Shown here: piece after piece, positions 10,001 through 21,308 of the stretch | Numbering within the stretch: the stretch's first letter is position 1 | How the letters are laid out: every line of letters begins with the position of its first letter | Source: Pholiota molesta | Lineage: Eukaryota > Basidiomycota > Agaricomycetes > Agaricales > Strophariaceae | NCBI GenBank assembly: GCA_014925825.1 | Contig: JACGCK010000071.1 | Coordinates: forward strand, 124,001-188,000 | DNA length: 64,000 nt | Reading direction: 5' to 3' | Notes under the pieces: generated by a model | Databases searched by the model: none | What the model saw: only the letters and a program-made list of their open reading frames with translations | What the model was told of the DNA's origin: nothing | Translations under genes and position numbers: made by a program

Positions 10001-11156
10001 TTCCTATGTTGACGGCTGTACGACTTGCCAACGGACGAAACCCCTTCGCCAAAAACCACTGGGACTGCTGACGCCGAACGAAGTACCGGAGAGCAACTGG
10101 CAAATCGTTTCTTGTGATTTTATTACAGATCTACCTCGATCGCGAAACTACGACGTGGTAATGGTTTGTGTGGATCGCCTTTCAAAAATGGTCCGCCTGG
10201 TTCCATGCAACAAAACGATCACATCCGAAGGCGCAGCAAAAAAGTATAGGGACTACGTCTGGAAAGACTTTGGACTACCGTACTGCATGATTTCCGACCG
10301 TGGACCGCAATTTGTGTCAAATTTCATGCGCGCACTCAACAAATTGCTGGGGATACGAGAAAATCTGTCAACAGCTCGAAGACCGCAAACGGATGGCCAA
10401 ACAGAACGAGCTAACCAAGAACTTGAACAGTATCTTCGTATCTTTTGCAACAAACGTCAATCGGATTGGGCTGAGTGGTTAGCCTGCGCCGAGTTCACCT
10501 TGAACAACAAAGTAAATGCGTCGACCGGCTACTCCCCGTTCTTCCTAAATTACGGCCGTAGTCCTCGCCGCCCAATGCTACCTGTACGCAAAACAGCATC
10601 TGGCGTCCCTCAAGCCGACGCATTTGCTAAACAAATGGAAGCGTTGGCGCGCGAAACAGCGTCTGCGTTACGACTGGCAGCGGCCGCGATGAAACGTTCG
10701 TACGACAAGCACCATCGACCGGCAAACGAACTCCAACCAGGCTCGTTAGTATTACTCGACAATAACGGCCTGGCGACAGACCGCCCAAGTAAAAAACTAG
10801 ACGACCGGCGGTACGGCCCCTTCCCTGTCACAGAACGAGTTGGACTGCAATCTTATCGCCTCGCTCTACCGCCCGAATGGAAGATTCATGACGTGTTCCA
10901 TATATCCAAACTTGTCCCTTTCACCGCTCCATCGTTTGCTTCTCAATCAACTGCTCCAGCAATCCCGTCAATCCCGGATGAAACGCCTGTCATATCCTCC
11001 ATCATCGACCACCATTCGCTGCGCAATAAAAAAAATTACCTCGTTCTCGTCAACAACGAAGACTCGGCTAATGCCACCTGGCTTTCGGAAGAAGCCACAT
11101 CAAAATTAAATGACCCAAGTAATATTCTCCGAGCGTATAACGACTCATTACCTTGA
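7020..11156 (+). CDS. pol: Pol polyprotein: protease, RT, RNase H, integrase, chromodomain
   Basis: The open frame begins at 7020, after a TGA, with no suitable ATG; GTG at 7074 is only the first near-start codon. Pol is +1 relative to gag, so expression by +1 frameshifting is likely. Numbering from 7074: aspartic protease motif LVDCGAA near residue 190, with Cys where Ser or Thr is usual; reverse transcriptase about 440-615 with YMDD at 594; RNase H with EADSSG near 740; integrase zinc finger HDALTAGH...CTTCQRTK about 944-985; catalytic Asp in CDFITD, Asp in SDRGPQF and Glu in QTERANQE (about 1014, 1073, 1109); GPF motif near 1248; and a C-terminal chromodomain-like segment from about 1306 (NYLVLVNNED...ATWLSEE). 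It copies the RNA into DNA and integrates it. All key residues except the protease Ser/Thr variation are present. Confidence 0.93.
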   Translation, partial: GLYSSDNGTPAVFCRCRRVTDASSSRARTVPNIALNIVIPERAKLASTALRSSCVTTEDDNVPILQTLLPTPNNELMLEISNSLADPPTTVEPATTLKRPTTKTNAKTGAEIVLDRVRSLYPDVKRLRTTLVSWAHRGRELELTDALINSLLFLDYELALQVIRQLKEPRDRVQSIGYGEIQNRSLVVPLALTSTHNDTELLVDTALVDCGAARMGYMHKDFVQKHGLLTTALPHPIGVYNADGSLNKAGAITDVCKLQMRVGDHVEHMVFRVTDTGSSEVILGLGWLRFHNPLVDWHAGNFVFVRCPPSCGAQFNSWSKTAAAILSTAPGVSIASEESTSGHSCTENGPDREHIRAVYDCEYEEDDIEAEWFDILTSELKADDESLLCVDMNMRGEAAAAGQTDPRVTEYLRETQENATGIDRYLTEFAPVFAKTEFDCLPPRRPWDHAIELKPDAKPIASKIYPLSRTEQDELDKFLEEHLASGRIRTSKSPIASPFFFVKKKDGALRPVQDYRRLNDMTIKNRYPLPLISELMDKLKGAKHFTKLDIRWGYNNVRLKEGDEHKAAFITNRGLFEPLVMFFGLTNSPATFQNMMNDLFHELILTGHVIIYMDDILIFTDDLATHRLLTHQVLEILRKNNLCLKPEKCVFEAAEVEYLGVIVSHGQLRMDPKKIEALTDWPKPRNKKDVQQFLGFVNFYRRFIRNFARLAVPLNRLCGMAPWSWTPTEQNAFEALRDAGVRGPVLALPLNDAPFRVEADSSGFATGGVLSQLQDDAWRPVAFYSKSLSDVERNYDIHDRELLSIMRALAEWRRYLHGAPSTFEIFSDHQNLQYFMTNQKLNRCQARWALELAEFDFKLVHKPGSSMVCADALSRRPDYNKGDEDNAEITLLKPEYIRAMAVKYTSSPLVDDIRKESTMAEIEFNRHSSDANWTFADGLACWFNRIFVPNTSNLRERVLNECHDALTAGHPGRTKTVELILRDFWWPTVTKDAHSYVDGCTTCQRTKPLRQKPLGLLTPNEVPESNWQIVSCDFITDLPRSRNYDVVMVCVDRLSKMVRLVPCNKTITSEGAAKKYRDYVWKDFGLPYCMISDRGPQFVSNFMRALNKLLGIRENLSTARRPQTDGQTERANQELEQYLRIFCNKRQSDWAEWLACAEFTLNNKVNASTGYSPFFLNYGRSPRRPMLPVRKTASGVPQADAFAKQMEALARETASALRLAAAAMKRSYDKHHRPANELQPGSLVLLDNNGLATDRPSKKLDDRRYGPFPVTERVGLQSYRLALPPEWKIHDVFHISKLVPFTAPSFASQSTAPAIPSIPDETPVISSIIDHHSLRNKKNYLVLVNNEDSANATWLSEEATSKLNDPSNILRAYNDSLP

Positions 11157-11242
11157 TTGGTATTTTTTATTTTTTTATCCAGGTTTTGTTTATTTTTTTT
11201 CTTAAGTCCTTTTCTTGATTGAACATTCTACGTACCTACATT

Positions 11243-11257
11243 GGAAGGAGGGGGTGA
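11243..11257 (+). other. polypurine tract
   Basis: GGAAGGAGGGGGTGA directly precedes the 3' LTR. It is almost pure purine and in the right place to prime plus-strand DNA synthesis. Confidence 0.8.
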
Positions 11258-11451
11258 TGTTACGACTACAGCCCACATACGCCCACATACATACATACAT
11301 GTCTGCCACCTTCCTCTTACATCCCGATCGTTCCTCGATCATCATATATAGGTGACTCCCTTACGATAGGTTAGCCACCTTTCACCTTGTTTCTTACTCC
11401 TACAATATATCCGATTCCTCCTCCTCTCTCTCTCGGAGTCATCTCCTAACA
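11258..11451 (+). repeat. 3' LTR (194 bp)
   Basis: Identical to the 5' LTR, TG...CA ends included, and followed by the GGAAC target duplication. Its right end is 166 bp from the ATG of the HET-domain gene, so its TATA-like promoter points at that gene. Confidence 0.95.
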
Positions 11452-11616
11452 GGAACCTCGAACGCGCTGGTGGCATCTCTCCTTTTGTACTATTACTGAG
11501 GTACATCGTACTCGTCACAAAACACTTACACTCTGCTATTGTTTGGTGCGTTGTCTCTGGTCGTCATATGTAGTTGTACATTGATCTCTTTGTTTTACAA
11601 GAATCGGAAATTATTC

Positions 11617-14276
11617 ATGGCGCCCATTGACGAGAATACTGCAGTGGAGAACCCAACACGAAGAGGCCAGACGAATGAGGGTGAGCTACCGTCTATCAAG
11701 GGATACGATTACGAGGATGAAGAAGTGCATTCGTCCACCCTCATAGACCAGAGCACGACATCCGCGAGCACTCAAGACCAGACACTATTGAGGGCCTTGC
11801 AAGATCTTATAATATGTGTGATGAAACCGAAGCAAACGAATGGTATGTCATCAATCAACAAATACTTGCCATATCAAAGGAAATATTGAGTATGAGTCCC
11901 TTTAGATATGAATCAGATACACCTGGGACTCGAGGCGCAATAATTGATAACTGCACTGCAGGCGTTTATTTCAAGCATTGTAGTATGCTCTCAATCCACT
12001 GGCATTGCCCCAAAAACTATAATTAAAGTGAATTTGATTGAAAGTACGCACCAATAATCATACGTCACAATCGCGCTAATGCCCTTCATCTTCTAGACAA
12101 TGAACTTCGGAGAAGGGATGTCCTTGAAGACGAATTTCCAAGTGGTGACTCTGATGTCCCTAACGATGACCAGTCTAATAGTAAGAGCTCTTATGAAGGT
12201 ATGCATCGATAATACTCGCAAGGTTGCTACTACAAATTGTCTTTCAGAGGGAAATGAGTTTCAGATGGACGATCTCGAAGGAAATGAACTTCAGGAAGGT
12301 GAAGACGAGTTCAGCGATGATGAAGAAAGTGCGTCAAATTCATAACTGGTTACTAAAGCATTATGAGAGAGCTTATCGTCTGCCATGTTGTTTTTCTATA
12401 GAAGTGCGCATATTACTGGAAGCCCCTTCTTCTGAATCCGGCAGCGATGAAAGTGGGGGTAATGACACGAAGCAGCTAGGTAAGCAATACAATTCATTTT
12501 CAAGAGTTTACTTGGGCCATCTAGTCAAAATTTGCAGCTGCTTTGCAGGAGCTACAACCCACATTCGAAGAAAAGCTGTTAAGAACACTACGAGACCATG
12601 TTTTCAACACGATGCCTATTCGCCTATTATCCTTCGAGCCACACGAAGAATCAACCTTCATAATAACCTTGATCGAAAGGGATGTTATCTATGCACGCAT
12701 TGCATCCGCTCTGCAAAGGAAAATGCAAGAGGAAGAGTTCCGCCCTCAGAAAGCATGGATCAGCGGAACGGAAACAGACGAAGAAATCATCGAACGACTG
12801 ATATCCAAATATGCGCGATATGCCATTCTGTCTCATACCTGGCTTCGTACGGCATCTGGTGAACTTACTTATGGCGATTGGAACAATGGGATTATCGACG
12901 CCAACGACCCGGGATATCAAAAACTTGTCAATTTCTGTAAAGCTGCGTGGAAAGACTACGAACTCACTTTCGGCTGGATGGATACCATCTGTATCAACAA
13001 GGAAAGCAGCTCCGAGCACGATGAATCCATCCGTTCGATGTATAAATGGTACAGACGCGCAGCCATATGTATCACCTACCTCGCGGAGACCGGGACACTT
13101 ACCAATATGCACCTTGATCCATGGTTCACCCGTGGATGGACACTGCAAGAGCTCCTCGCGCCGCGCGTTATTAAATTCTACAATAGGCACTGGGAGCGAT
13201 TTGTTGACTTTTCGGATAACGACAAAGCGGAAGCAGGGATTAGGAAACAAATCGAACGAGCAACATCGATTTCAAGGAGTGAGCTCTATGCTATCCACGG
13301 GGCATCTATTTCGCGCAGGATGCAACTGGCAGCAAGCCGCGAAGTGACACGCGAAGAAGACACAGCGTATTCTTTGATGGGGCTGTTCAATGTCAGCATC
13401 TCGACTGCCTATGGTGAGGGTGCTGATCGCGCGTTTTCCCGTCTACTGCAAGAAATTTTGCTCTCTTCTCATCGAGTCTTGGATATACTCAATTGGGGGG
13501 GCGACCTCCCTTCGTCACGATCATATACATCGCGTATTCTTCCATCCAGTCCCAGACACTATGTCAATCGCTCTTCCAACCACAACCTAGACCTAGGAGC
13601 ACCTGCTGAACCTTTGACTCTTACGCATTTGGGACTGCGTGTACCAGTCATACTCATGCCTGGAATATGGAATCGGATTGGAACGTCCCGACACGATTCT
13701 GTTGGCGATTACAATGCCATTGTGAATATTTCTCCGGTTGGGTGGTACAACGATATTCCTACTACCAACTATTATTTACTGGACCACAGGATTGCTGGTG
13801 CCGATGGTTGGAAAAGTTCTACCCTCTATCAACTGACATTTGCGGTTTTCAATTTCGCTACAGATCGAAACTTTACATCCATTCGAAAAACTTGCATTGC
13901 ATTAGGTCTACGGTGCAAAGAGGCGGCGGGAGACATGTCGAATGCGAAACGGATCGGTATTATTCGAACGAACGAGCCTATTGTGTTCGAGCTCAACAAG
14001 AGGACCCCTCAGATCGATGGAAACCTCGATGATTCAGACAAAGAGTCCGAGGATCTTTGGTCTATTAGAACGGATCAGCTAGAAAAACATGGCATGCAAC
14101 TCATCAGCCTGTACTTGTGGAGAAAATTTTATTATTTTTGTACAGTCATCAGTTTTGAAAGGATATTCTTAGGAAAGACGACAATGCAACCACTTGTGGT
14201 TCAATTGGCGATGGAAATATTGCAAGGCACTAAAATGAGTGCGTGCATTCTGGAACCATCGCTCGCTACTAAGTAA
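11617..14276 (+). CDS. HET-domain protein (heterokaryon incompatibility type)
   Basis: Five exons with consistent phases: 11617-11842, 12097-12180, 12248-12328, 12402-12479 and 12538-14276. The start MAPIDENTAVENP is the first ATG; the open frame upstream has none. The first 150 residues are acidic and low in complexity (EDEFPSGDSDVPNDD, EDEFSDDEES). The HET domain begins at about 12814 with YAILSHTW and continues through TFGWMDTICINKESSSEHDESIRSM, ending with RGWTLQELLAP and SREDTAYSLMGL-type motifs. HET domains act in fungal non-self recognition and can trigger cell death; the many basidiomycete copies are mostly of unknown role. A partner is not evident. The recent retrotransposon upstream may have changed its promoter. 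The last 60 residues are uncertain and may hide an intron. Confidence 0.85.
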
Positions 14277-14448
14277 GTATCCTGACACGGTAAGAGGGCG
14301 TCAACGTTAGGGTTTCTCGTAGTGGATTCGTATTAGCCGCATTGGGATTTTAACATGACTATTTTACGAACAAATACAAACTAAATAGTCCTAGGTAATG
14401 CTTTACTACTACAGAGTTTATCCCGCTTGAGTTCCCGAAGATTCGAAA

Positions 14449-16683
14449 TTACCCGATGCTGTTGTTTCTGATGTCCAAAATCAATTGCTTCGCCTGGATA
14501 GACCTGGGTGTGATGCCACATTTGAAAGGAAGGGGGTGGCTGGCAATTACATTGACATTGTAAATATCGTGTAATTTCAATGTGCAATGAATGTGACCCA
14601 CGTAACCATGCCATCACTATACTTGACATCGAGAGCGATGTTTTTCCCCCGCTCATCCTTGGGAGGTTGTATGTCGAATGAAGAGAGGATTGTCGCGATT
14701 GCAAGCCAAACCTACAAAGAAGAACTTGAGCAGGTGGGTTCACAGACAAGCGTATTTAATACTACCGTTGCCGCAGCCATATGGCGCCCAGGACAGATTC
14801 TATGACGAAGTCTATTCAAGCCTTTGGATGGTTGAAGTGAAAGATAGCACGAACCGTCTTCCAAATCCAAAAACATAAGCCACATCGTCGTTGTTCAGCT
14901 TGCCGTTCTCGTCCAAGAAGCGGTCAGGATCGAATTCCTCCGGATCCTTATATTTCGCCGGATCTCTAGTCATTGCCCTGTTTAATTTCATGCGTCAGTT
15001 ACAATCTGTACTCGGTAGATAACGTTAGCACAACATACCACTCGTTTGGAATGATAGTGGCCCCTATAACAGGAATTAGCAGAATAAAAACGGATGTATT
15101 GCCTCAAATTTACCTTGTGGGATGTAGTAGCCGTTATAGACATCTTCTGCCCTGGCAGCATGAAGAACACCAAGCGGGACAGCAGGTTTCCATCGCAGAA
15201 CTTCTCTGCATACGGCTTGAATATAAGGAAGGGAAGGTTCGTCATCGTATCTTGCAACCCTGTCAGTGCCGACCACTCTATCGAGCTCTTCCTGTGCTTT
15301 CTTCTGGACATCCGGAAACATTGCCATTGCACAAACAAACGTGCCAATAACAGCAGTCGTCTGATGTGAAGTTCGATAAAGGTATTATAGAGAAAGAACA
15401 GGAGCTCTTACCGTATCGGCGCCAGCTTGATAGAGATGCGAGATGGTCAATGCATCCTATGTGGCACGGAAACTGAGATACATACCACCATATGCTGTTG
15501 CGGCAACCGCTTTCAATATTGCATGATCATCTTCCGATTTGCAAGTCTCTAGGAGGTTCGCAACGAAAGAAGGAGGAGCAGTTCCTGCGGCCTTGAAACA
15601 TATAGTACATTCACATAGTTCAGAACACACGTATATGCAAGCGAGAATTGAATCATAGGCATACCAGATTATCCTGCACATACTTATAGGGAACGTCCAG
15701 CATTCTGACGACTTGCTTGTTTAGCACCCGAGCGACACGGTGAAAGTCTGCACCAGGAAACCAGGTAGGCAGAAAGCGGAGGAACGGTAAAACGTTTACA
15801 ATCGAGGCATCAGGATTTGCTGATTCGAGGATCGCATCTGATGCTTCTGAGATTTTCTGAAACGGGTCATCTTTTGGCAAGACCTTGTATCCATACGTCG
15901 TCGCCATGATTATGGCCACTGAGAGCCTGAACACGTATGACGATGAGTATACTAGGAGAAATATAATTTGAGTCTCATTGCTACGTACGCTTTGATATGG
16001 GTCATAAAGTCCTCCGGAGTATCGAGGAGATTGTACAGCATATCGTCCACTTTCTCAACTTGTGTAGGCCTATATCCGAGTGATGCTCTAGGATTGTATG
16101 CTTGCTGGAAAAGACGGCGGTGCGCATGCCAGGTAGGTCCATACTGTATAATAGGGGTGCAAAAATCTGCATTGGCACTAAGTAGTGCGATGATAAAAAC
16201 AATCAGATGGTATCCGTACGGGGCGAATAGAAGCTCTACACTTACATGTTTAGCAACGGAAAATACGGCCGGTCGGAGTAGTTGTTGGATCTCTTCTCCA
16301 GTAACTCAATGGCGTCGTCGACCGAATTCAGCACTATCAAATGCTTATCGAGGGCTCGAATATGCATAATAGGACCTAGAGAACTTTAGCAGCGTCCCGG
16401 ACGATGTGCGGAATTCGATACCATATGTTGCCCCCCAATTTGTGAGTTTAATCCATAATGGTTTCGATTGTAAATCTCTCGCATGTCCCAAGATAAAGTC
16501 CCTGGGCGGCGGACTAGGTGGATAAGGCAACTTCCGCAACGGATTCATGTAGATCGTTATCTGAATCATGACCCAATATGCAAGCAATATTGCGCCCACA
16601 AAGGAGAGGGACGCAGACAACGTCCGAGGCAGTATAACATCGAAAGACCGAAACGCAGATGAAAGAACATTTTGGAGGGCCAT
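14449..16683 (-). CDS. cytochrome P450 monooxygenase
   Basis: The start MALQNVLSSAF is at 16683. An N-terminal membrane anchor (about residues 25-45, LSFVGAILLAYWVMIQ) is followed by the Pro-rich hinge LPYPPSPPPRDFILGHARDL. About ten exons can be joined. They include the I-helix QAGADT (near 15410), the K-helix ExxR as EVLRW (near 15190), the PERF-like region DPEEFDPDRFL (near 14935), and the heme site FGFGRR-ICPGRHMA, which is complete only when an intron from about 14851 down to 14796 is removed. The C-terminus (PFKCGITPRSIQAK) follows two more short introns and ends at TAA 14449-14451. It is a heme-thiolate oxygenase, probably of the endoplasmic reticulum; substrate unknown. No biosynthetic neighbours suggest a pathway. 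Confidence 0.85.
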
Positions 16684-19288
16684 TGCGCAGGTATGGATGG
16701 AAGCATGATGTGCAAACTTTTATATCGCCTTACTGTTTAAGAAGGACAAAAAGCAAGTATATATTGCATCTGTCTAGATTACGACAGAATCTGGGAGATT
16801 TCCTGTCCGCACGCAACTTCCTGTCCATCAGATATAAACACCATTGAATCATATTCCCATCGGCTTACTTGTTATGAAGTCGGCTCCACCAGGGCTTCCG
16901 ATAACCATTAGCACCTCCCACTGACTGATCCACATTCCAGAGATAGGAGTCGTCGACAATGTCTGAACGCTGTGCTTGGCTACGAGATCTCACTGGCGTC
17001 TGGCGTCTACCTTGAATTACAAACTGAGGCTAGTTGCTGGGATCAATGATGCGATTGCGGTGCTATAAATACAGTTGAATTAGCTTTCAAGACTTTTGGA
17101 AGGGAGTAGTATCACACCTGTGAATAAGAAGAAATCGGACGAGAAGCGGCTGACCATTCAGAATCTTATCCCCGTGGACAACGCACTGACAGCTCTACTC
17201 TGGTATAGTAAGTAAATGCCGAACGACCGTGACGCAGCAGGAAGGACGACTCTAAACTCGAATGAGGTGATGGCAAGCCCGAGTGGAAGTAATCTGAAAA
17301 AACAATGAGCAGCGACTGCACTCGCTTGGCGAGTGAAAGAAGGAAATGCCAGTGGTGTGGGTGTTGAAGGGTCCACGGAGGATGCGACTTGTTGTCGACA
17401 CTACTTACGCAGTCATGATCGTCGGCCGCCAGTTTGAATACCGAGTCGCAGTATGTTTTCAGCTGCTTTTGAACAGCGAGCATCGACGATACATTAGCTC
17501 AGATAGAGATTGGCACAACATGTCAGAGACATGATTCGACGCGTTCGAGGACGTTGGGGCACCAGCGAACTCGAATGGGGTCCGAGTCCTGAAGATAACG
17601 TTGTGTTAACGCGACTTCAAACTGAAGTCGAAGTTGAAAAAAATCTACAGCGCACCTTCAACGCACCTCCATGATCAATGCCTCGGTGCATTTTCAGGAC
17701 TCCCAGTAATGTCATTGCCGGCTATTTCTAGAAAGTGTTCGACTAGCTGAAGTTGTCTCGTTGCTGAGTGCTTCATTGGTGCTTGAGGTATGTTGTACGG
17801 AGAAGGATCGATCATAACCATATAAATGTGTCCTCTCGACACTTCCATTCCTCGATCGTTCTGAGGAGCGCAAGACCTCCGGAAGAAAAGCATGAGAGAC
17901 AGAGGGCTTGCATCTGAAGGTTATGGCAGCTGGATATCTCAGTCTGCAGAACGCGTTGGGCTGGTGACCGGTGACCGTCAAAGAGTAAACTGAGGACCGG
18001 ATTTTTCCGGACGTCGACATCAACGGTAAAGGTTCGATGGCATGAAGCGAGCTCTTCGCTCGTTACCGTCATTGTACCCAACCTCCAGACTGATGCTCAC
18101 AACTGAACGACTCTCGGAATAAGAAAATTCCTTTGGTATTTCCTAATTGTACAACATTTGAACAATATACTCATCCAAACTTGAAATAGACTGTTTCCGG
18201 CAGGCACACCCGGGCCCGTGGCCTTCAGGAATCAGCAGTGCTGGTAAGTAGCATTTACCAGCAGTACCAGCGGTCGGTTTGGCATGGCCAAGGCATCCAG
18301 GGAAGCTGAAAGTGCCACTTGAGTACACGGCACAGCGTTTTTCGTCTGAATGCCCTACATAGTAGTGATGTGTAAGTGCTCTGGATTCCTTACCTTCAAA
18401 TTAGGACTACCTACCTGACTTCTCACTGCAGGAACGTGCTCGAGTACTAGCCACGGCGGCAGTGACCCGGTACACATAGACTCAAGTTTGGAACGCAAGC
18501 GGTCCGGAAAGACCTGTACACGTACTTACCCTCTCACGTTGATTGATGCACCAGAGCGCAGTGACCTCGTGAGTTGTATCCATATGATTTCCATCGATAT
18601 TTCCGAGTATAACGGTGGCTTTGGGGCATTGTGGGCGCAGCCTCGTGCTAGTACTCGGGCCTTGCTATCGAGCTTGGCGAGTGATTTGAAATGATTCGAA
18701 TTGTAAGAGGGCCTAAATTATCGTCGGAATCGTCTAGTGTTCAAGGCATGGAAGTCGCGAGCAGCCATTGTTAGCTTGTTTATCACAAATGAGCCTACAG
18801 GCTTGAAGGTGCGTGGCAGGGAAGATATACCTGATTCGCAGATGCAGTGTTGGAAATGGAGCAAGTGCTCCCGTTTGGGAAGAGGATCTTATCATCCGAC
18901 ACAATAAACACGCTCCCCATGGACATTGACTTCCGCAACACGTTTGTTCTGCACTGACGCGTTCATAACGTATATGTGCTCCATGTTTTATGTTTTCTGG
19001 TTCCATCTTCCGAAAGCTTGTTTTGTACCCACATTTCTTTCGCGGAAGCTTCAAACTTCAGGATTTACTTCTAGACGCCGTTCAGGAAAGCGAGATTTAG
19101 CTCTAAGGTGAGCGTCCATCTTGAACTCTAATTAGTGCAAGAAACTTATAATTAGTGCTAAGAGGCTCTTTGCAGGGCTCATTCCTCTGATTTGATTGCC
19201 CGCTCAGAAATATATCGCCCGAAATCTATTGGAATCCTTCACCTCTATTGCGACCTGACGCTCGAGTCCCGACGGCTACACTCGCAAG
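16684..19288. other. long intergenic, no firm gene
   Basis: Open frames on the minus strand at 17166-17483 (MLAVQKQLKTYCDSVFKLAADDHDC...) and 17675-18081 (MGTMTVTSEELASC...) could be fragments of small spliced genes or relics. Neither shows a known motif and I could not build a full model. A short inverted repeat (GCTGGTAA...TTACCAGC) lies near 18239-18261. The last part should contain the promoter of the gene at 19289. Confidence 0.3.
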
Positions 19289-20363
19289 ATGGTGCTCACC
19301 ATTTACGGCATGCCTATTCTGAACTTCATCCTCGCTGTGTCCTCCGTGATAGGCGCCTTCTTTTCGTTCCTCAACTACACGAGGACGATCGTGCCTACCT
19401 CAAAATTTCTGGAGCTCGTTGATAACCTCATCGAGACGCGCACGCTATGGAAGGAGTTCGAACAGCAGGCAAATTTATCGGACAAGCAGATGGATCAGTT
19501 CTTCGATATTCTGGACAGGTTGGGTTTTGAATTGCCGTATGATTCTATTCATAGTTCTGACTAACTTTCCATATAGCTTGGAAGACGATGTTAAATCTTT
19601 TATGTTCATCGCCACTCCGACTTGCAACCTTGTCATAATATTGCGCGCATGGTTCAGCACCTATGGTCTCATTAGATTAGGGCAGGACGTCGACAAGTTA
19701 CGCATTGGGTTACTGGTCAGTGTTCCTTTCCTTCGATGTAATTTTCATCTGTGTTTTTATCTTCATTTTCTTGTGCAGACACTCAACTCACAAAGAGACA
19801 CCGTCGAGAGAAGTCGCGAACGAATGGGAAAGCCTGATGCACCTTTCGTTGATTTTACCTCGCTGGAGAAAACATATGTGGCAACCGCAGATGCGTTCAT
19901 AGCCTCCTTCGGCGGTAAGCAAAAATTTTGCTCACATCATCAGTATGCTTATTGAACGGTGCGCCTCCTTACTTATATGGGGGTATATCGCTACTAGGCC
20001 GCAAGCCGAGGCGACCGTTTGGAGGTGACGTCGAAGCCAATATTCCGGAATTCATGTTGGACAACGGTCCGCTATCTGTACGCGCCCCGTGGGTCGAGCC
20101 TAGACGCAGGCGTAAGCCCGAGACTCCCTTCAGACGCGGTACGCTCCGTTCCGACTTCCTTCTTCGTATGTATGAAATCTCCAAAGCTGATGTCATATTC
20201 AGTTAGGCGCCCAATATCCACTCGCTCATCGATCACCGATAACTCTTTACAAGATACCTTGGTCGTTCCTGAACCACTGGTCACATTTGAGAGCAATTAT
20301 CCTCCTAATCGCTACCCCAATGTCGGCGCGTCTTCAAGCTATTTAGGCCCGAAGTCAGACTGA
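19289..20363 (+). CDS. small membrane protein, member of a tandem family
   Basis: Five exons join cleanly: 19289-19518, about 19577-19714, 19779-19914, 20000-20165 and 20203-20363. The start is MVLTIYGMPILNF, with one N-terminal hydrophobic segment (ILNFILAVSSVIGAFFSFL). It continues with LVDNLIETRTLWKEF and ILDSLEDDVKSFMFIATP, a second hydrophobic stretch, then a charged tail (RKPRRPFGGDVEAN..., PRRRRKPETPFRRG) that is likely cytosolic and disordered. No known domain. The neighbour at 21309 shares the architecture, including the exon junction before LE(D/A)DV. This looks like a lineage-specific fungal family; function unknown. Confidence 0.7.
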
Positions 20364-21308
20364 TCTTGTTCGTCCATTTCGTTGTAATTTGTGTGTGGCT
20401 TCTTCCCGCTTTGTTGTATTTTCTAAAAGCTCTCTCGCTCTCATTTCATGCTTTGTCCGTGCTATCGCTATTTATTCCATTTTACTTGATTTGCATCTTG
20501 CTTTGACTGTTAACTTAAAGTAGCGCGGTTTATTGTTTAATATGAACTTTGCCTACATTGTCCATGCTTCTCGAAGATTTTTGTGAAGTCTCCATAGACG
20601 CAGCTTTTCTTGTCGGTCTTCACCTTATTTGGCTCATGAATATTCGAACAGTAGTCCTCGAGCTTAGTTGCCAGTCCGAAATCTAAACACCATCATTAAA
20701 CACTGCCTCCGTGATGGTAATGACCGAGGTTGGCCTCAAGGCTCGACTAATGCCTCAGGCCTCATGGTAGAAATTGAGTTGGTCGTATTGTCACGATCTG
20801 ATGTACTCGAAACTTGCTCGTGCTTCTATAAAAGGTGAAAACCTGGCGCACCAGATATAGACGCTTGACCCATAAATGTACATAGACCGCTCTGAGAACC
20901 TAATATGGCGTCACCGCGCCTGCAGGATCGTACTCACCCATCCCATGCCTTCCGCGTACATACGTCCCTTTTAGGTATGGTTTCCCTATATGGGAAACGG
21001 CGCGTGTCCTTTCTGGCGTTGAACGTTGAAACCTGGACCGACCCGAGCGAGCTTCCCTATTCTGGGTATTTCCGCCATTTTCTTCCTCCTACGTTCCAGT
21101 CGGTATTAAACGACACGCGTTCGAAAAATTGTGTTTATAAGGATGCCTGCTCTACCAGAATTTTTCATCGCCTTCTACTGGGAATCATACTTGCCCTCCT
21201 CGTCCAGCGCTTAAGCGCTCGGCAGCAAGCCTGCCTCGATTCATCAATCTCACCACTCGTAGCCGTTGTGGTACTCTGAGAGCACGAGAGCACTGCTAGC
21301 AGTGCAGG
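20364..21308. other. intergenic between tandem paralogs
   Basis: No gene supported. A TATA-like TATAAAAGG lies near 20827, about 480 bp before the ATG at 21309. The open frame at 20905-21279 has no recognisable features and no conservation with the paralog. Confidence 0.35.

Larger units (their letters stand above)
4925..11456 (+). mobile_element. intact Ty3/gypsy chromovirus LTR retrotransposon
   Basis: A complete element from 4930 to 11451, flanked by the 5-bp direct repeat GGAAC (4925-4929 and 11452-11456). It has two identical 194-bp LTRs, a leader, gag and a 1360-residue pol. The order protease, reverse transcriptase, RNase H, integrase, GPY/F-like motif and terminal chromodomain-like segment is that of Ty3-type chromoviruses. 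No stop or frameshift breaks either ORF apart from the normal gag/pol boundary. Identical LTRs and a perfect target duplication indicate recent insertion. Confidence 0.95.

Noticed and set aside
12651..13250. Minus-strand ORF of 199 codons opposite the HET gene
   Set aside because: No motif; it mirrors the HET domain exon.
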